Position numbers and translations under genes: made by a program
Notes under the pieces: model-generated
What the model was told of the DNA's origin: nothing
Databases searched by the model: none
The model's input: the letters and a program-made list of their open reading frames with translations, nothing else
NCBI GenBank assembly: GCA_016765255.1
Contig: JAESQI010000201.1
Location: 1 to 7,383 of the forward strand
Source: Robiginitomaculum sp.
Lineage (GTDB): Bacteria; Pseudomonadota; Alphaproteobacteria; Caulobacterales; Maricaulaceae
Length of the DNA stretch: 7,383 nucleotides
Direction of reading: 5' to 3'
In this document: piece by piece, positions 5,180 through 7,383 of the stretch
Layout of the letters: every line of letters starts with the position of its first letter
Position numbering within the stretch: the first letter of the stretch is position 1

Positions 5180-6910
5180 ATGTTTAAATATAAAAATGTT
5201 TTGATTTCCGTATGTACAATCGCTCTCATGGTCGGATGCGCGTCGTCATTGGGCCAAAGCGAAGGCACGAATGCTTCGCCCATGAACGGCAATTACTATA
5301 GCCCTAAAGCTAAACTTTACGGGGATTACCTTGCGGCGAGTTACGCAAACCATCTGGGTGATGCCAATGCCAGAGCCCAGTATTTTTCGCGGGCATTTGC
5401 TCTTAAACATGAAGACATAAATTTAGGACGAAAAGCCATGGCCTCGGCGCTCAGCGCAGGTGATCATGCCCTCGCGCGTACTCTGGCCATTGAAATTCAA
5501 GCGCTTGATCAACAAGACGGGCTCTCGATTGCTATTTTAGGGGCGCACGCTTTGTCAAAGGGAAAATATACACAAGCCATAAGCTATTTGAGCGCAGAGA
5601 ATACAGACGCAAGTCTGGCCGAGATCAATGCATTGATGCGGGGCTGGGCGCAATTTGGGCAAGGGGGGGACGAAGAGGCTCTCGAAACCTTCACACTGCC
5701 AAAAGGCGGGAAATATTTTCAATTCATAGGCAGTTTGCAAAAAGCAAAACTATACGCGCAAATGGGCGATATGGTGAATGCGGAAAAGTATTTTAAACTG
5801 GTTGACGAAATTGGAGTTTCATCTGTTGAATCCACGCTTTCCCAAGCCCGGTCATATGTCGAAAATAAAGAAAAAGACAGGGCGCTTGAACGATTAGAAG
5901 CATTTGCTGAGAAAAACGGCGGGGCTTTAACTGGCCCTATTCGTACCTATATTGACGCTCTCGAAACAGGGGGTAAGCTCAACACGAAATTAAGCCCTGC
6001 CCAGTCAGCGTCTCGGGCGCTTACGGAACCAGCCTTTGGGTTTTACAGTGTACAAAATCAATATGAAGCGGCAGAAATGTTCTTGCAATTGGCTTTGGAG
6101 CTTGATCCCAAAAATGATAAAGCGCGCTTGTTTCTGGGCAGCGTTCTCGTCGATATTGACCGCGAAGACGATGCAATGCAGGCCTATAAAAAGATTAAAT
6201 CTAACTCGCCCTATGCGGTATCGGCACGGCTTTCCGAGGCCAGTCTTTTGTTTGATAAAGATGAAGACGCCGCCGCACTTCGCACACTCAATGCTATATA
6301 TAAAAGCCACCCGTCAAAGGTAACACAAAGTTCTTTGGGGCGAGCGTATTTGATCATGGAAGATTACGCATCTGCCCTTCCTTATTATGATGAGTTGATT
6401 TCGCAAATGACCGAAGAAGAATTGCAAAAAAACCCAACGCCTCGCTATATAAAAGGCATTTGCTTGGAGCGGCTTGACCGTTGGCAAGAGGCGGTTGTTG
6501 AATTTGAATATGTACTTAAACATCAACCAGATAATTCCGACGTACTTAATTATCTCGGCTATACGTGGGTCGACAAAGGCGTGAAGTTAACGCAAGCCTT
6601 TGACATGATCCGCAAAGCCGTACGCTTGGAGCCAGAAAGCGGAGCGATTATAGACTCGCTCGGTTGGGCCCATTACAAGCTCGGGCAATATAGCGAAGCC
6701 CGTATACAGCTCGAAGACGCGGCGCAATATTCCCCGACAAGTGCGACGATTATTGACCATCTCGGAGATGTGTATTGGCGCCTCGGGCGAATTCGTGAAG
6801 CAGGGTATCAATGGAACCGCGCCTTAACTCTTGACCCTACTGACAAAGAGATCATCTCGTTGAAAGCAAAACTAAATGGCGGCCTCGGTGCTGCGGACTC
6901 TGTTCAATAA
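5180..6910 (+). CDS. TPR-repeat lipoprotein
   Basis: A protein of about 576 residues with a short basic start (MFKYK), a hydrophobic segment (7-19), and a lipobox-like MVGC with Cys20, so it is probably exported and lipid-anchored. Met at the -3 position is less usual than Leu. The rest is helical tetratricopeptide repeats. The clearest are at about 421-455 (YIKGICLERLDRWQEAVVEF), 456-487, 488-520 (IIDSLGWAHYKLGQYSEARI) and 521-555 (IIDHLGDVYWRLGRIREAG); weaker repeats fill about 30-390. TPRs are protein-binding scaffolds; the partner is not evident, and envelope assembly would be a guess. ATG 5180 is preferred: AGAAG (5167-5171) lies eight bases upstream. GTG 5171 and ATG 5174 are in frame alternatives, too close to that site. 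It sits 11 bases after ETF-QO and 9 before ispE, a neighbourhood I recall as common in alphaproteobacteria. Confidence 0.9.
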   Translation: MFKYKNVLISVCTIALMVGCASSLGQSEGTNASPMNGNYYSPKAKLYGDYLAASYANHLGDANARAQYFSRAFALKHEDINLGRKAMASALSAGDHALARTLAIEIQALDQQDGLSIAILGAHALSKGKYTQAISYLSAENTDASLAEINALMRGWAQFGQGGDEEALETFTLPKGGKYFQFIGSLQKAKLYAQMGDMVNAEKYFKLVDEIGVSSVESTLSQARSYVENKEKDRALERLEAFAEKNGGALTGPIRTYIDALETGGKLNTKLSPAQSASRALTEPAFGFYSVQNQYEAAEMFLQLALELDPKNDKARLFLGSVLVDIDREDDAMQAYKKIKSNSPYAVSARLSEASLLFDKDEDAAALRTLNAIYKSHPSKVTQSSLGRAYLIMEDYASALPYYDELISQMTEEELQKNPTPRYIKGICLERLDRWQEAVVEFEYVLKHQPDNSDVLNYLGYTWVDKGVKLTQAFDMIRKAVRLEPESGAIIDSLGWAHYKLGQYSEARIQLEDAAQYSPTSATIIDHLGDVYWRLGRIREAGYQWNRALTLDPTDKEIISLKAKLNGGLGAADSVQ

Positions 6911-6919
6911 ATACAAAAT

Positions 6920-7383
6920 ATGCCGATACTAACGTCACTCGCCCGCGCAAAAATTAACCTGACCTTACATGTGGGGCGTGTGAATTCTCTGGGCTATCAT
7001 CCCTTACATAGCCTTGTCGTCTTCGCTGATATTGGAGATATATTATCTGCAAAAATTTCTGATAAATTTAGTTTGGAAATTAACGGGCCATTTGCGGAAG
7101 CGTTATCACAAGGCAATGATAATCTGGTTCTTAAAGCTGCCAAGAGCACGGCTCTTGCGAATAAAGTGCAAATAAAACTCGCCTACATATTAACAAAAAA
7201 CCTGCCTGTATCTTCAGGGATTGGTGGCGGCAGTGCGGACGCGGCGGCGGCTGTACGGTTGCTCGGTAAATTTAATGGCGATGGTAAAAATAGCTTAGGC
7301 ACACAATTGATTGAAATCGGCGCAGACGTGCCTGTATGTTTCAAATCTAAAACCTCCATATTGGAAGGGATTGGAGAGGAAAT
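6920..7383 (+). CDS. ispE: 4-diphosphocytidyl-2-C-methyl-D-erythritol kinase, 5' portion
   Basis: The first 154 codons of IspE, the ATP-dependent GHMP-family kinase of the non-mevalonate (MEP) isoprenoid pathway. It phosphorylates the 2-hydroxyl of CDP-methylerythritol in the cytosol. Seen: LARAKINLTLHVGR (7-20) with the substrate-site lysine K11, GYHPLHSLVVFADIGD (25-40), the ATP-binding glycine-rich loop LPVSSGIGGGSADAAAA (95-111), and IGADVPVC (133-140) with the catalytic-type aspartate D136. Family members are about 280-300 residues, so roughly half is beyond the window. The start is the first ATG after the TPR gene stop, nine bases downstream and in the same frame. There is no Shine-Dalgarno in the gap, so translation probably depends on ribosomes finishing the upstream gene. 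Confidence 0.96.
   Translation, partial: MPILTSLARAKINLTLHVGRVNSLGYHPLHSLVVFADIGDILSAKISDKFSLEINGPFAEALSQGNDNLVLKAAKSTALANKVQIKLAYILTKNLPVSSGIGGGSADAAAAVRLLGKFNGDGKNSLGTQLIEIGADVPVCFKSKTSILEGIGEE

Overview
The window is chromosomal bacterial DNA that reads as an alphaproteobacterium. This is inferred from the family-4 uracil-DNA glycosylase subtype, the RimB-RimK fusion, and the order ETF-QO, TPR lipoprotein, ispE, an arrangement I associate with that class. The protein style would fit a marine Hyphomonadaceae/Maricaulales-like lineage, but that narrower placement is only a guess. Coding density is high, no stretch over 300 bases lacks a gene, and I see no rRNA, tRNA, CRISPR array or insertion sequence.

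The left part (1-1110) is a compact minus-strand accessory module: an ArsR-type repressor, an overlapping SRPBCC/AHSA1-like protein gene, and the 5' end of a small membrane-protein gene running off the left edge. The repressor promoter carries four copies of an 8-bp half-site (TWAACCAT), two of them forming a palindrome between the predicted -35 and -10 boxes. The predicted transcript starts almost at the ATG, so the mRNA may be leaderless. The membrane-protein gene appears frameshifted near its 5' end: a strong ribosome binding site and start codon lie in one frame and the conserved-looking body in another, and one extra A in an AAAA run would join them.

The middle part (1214-3372) is a second minus-strand unit. 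A RimB-type retropepsin fused to a RimK-type S6 glutamate ligase is followed, through a one-base TAATG overlap, by a family-4 uracil-DNA glycosylase that has only two cysteines. About 165 bases separate this unit from the ArsR module and hold a short ORF that may be a gene remnant.

The right part (3510-7383) runs on the plus strand from a divergent intergenic region of about 137 bases. It encodes electron-transfer flavoprotein-ubiquinone oxidoreductase, a TPR-repeat outer-membrane-type lipoprotein, and the 5' portion of ispE, cut by the window edge. Spacing is tight (11 and 9 bases), consistent with one operon.

Most of the window is core housekeeping sequence. The points most worth a second look are the membrane-gene frameshift, the TWAACCAT operator array with a probable leaderless start, the RimB-RimK fusion, and the cysteine-poor glycosylase. 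I found no strong evidence of a wholly new system.
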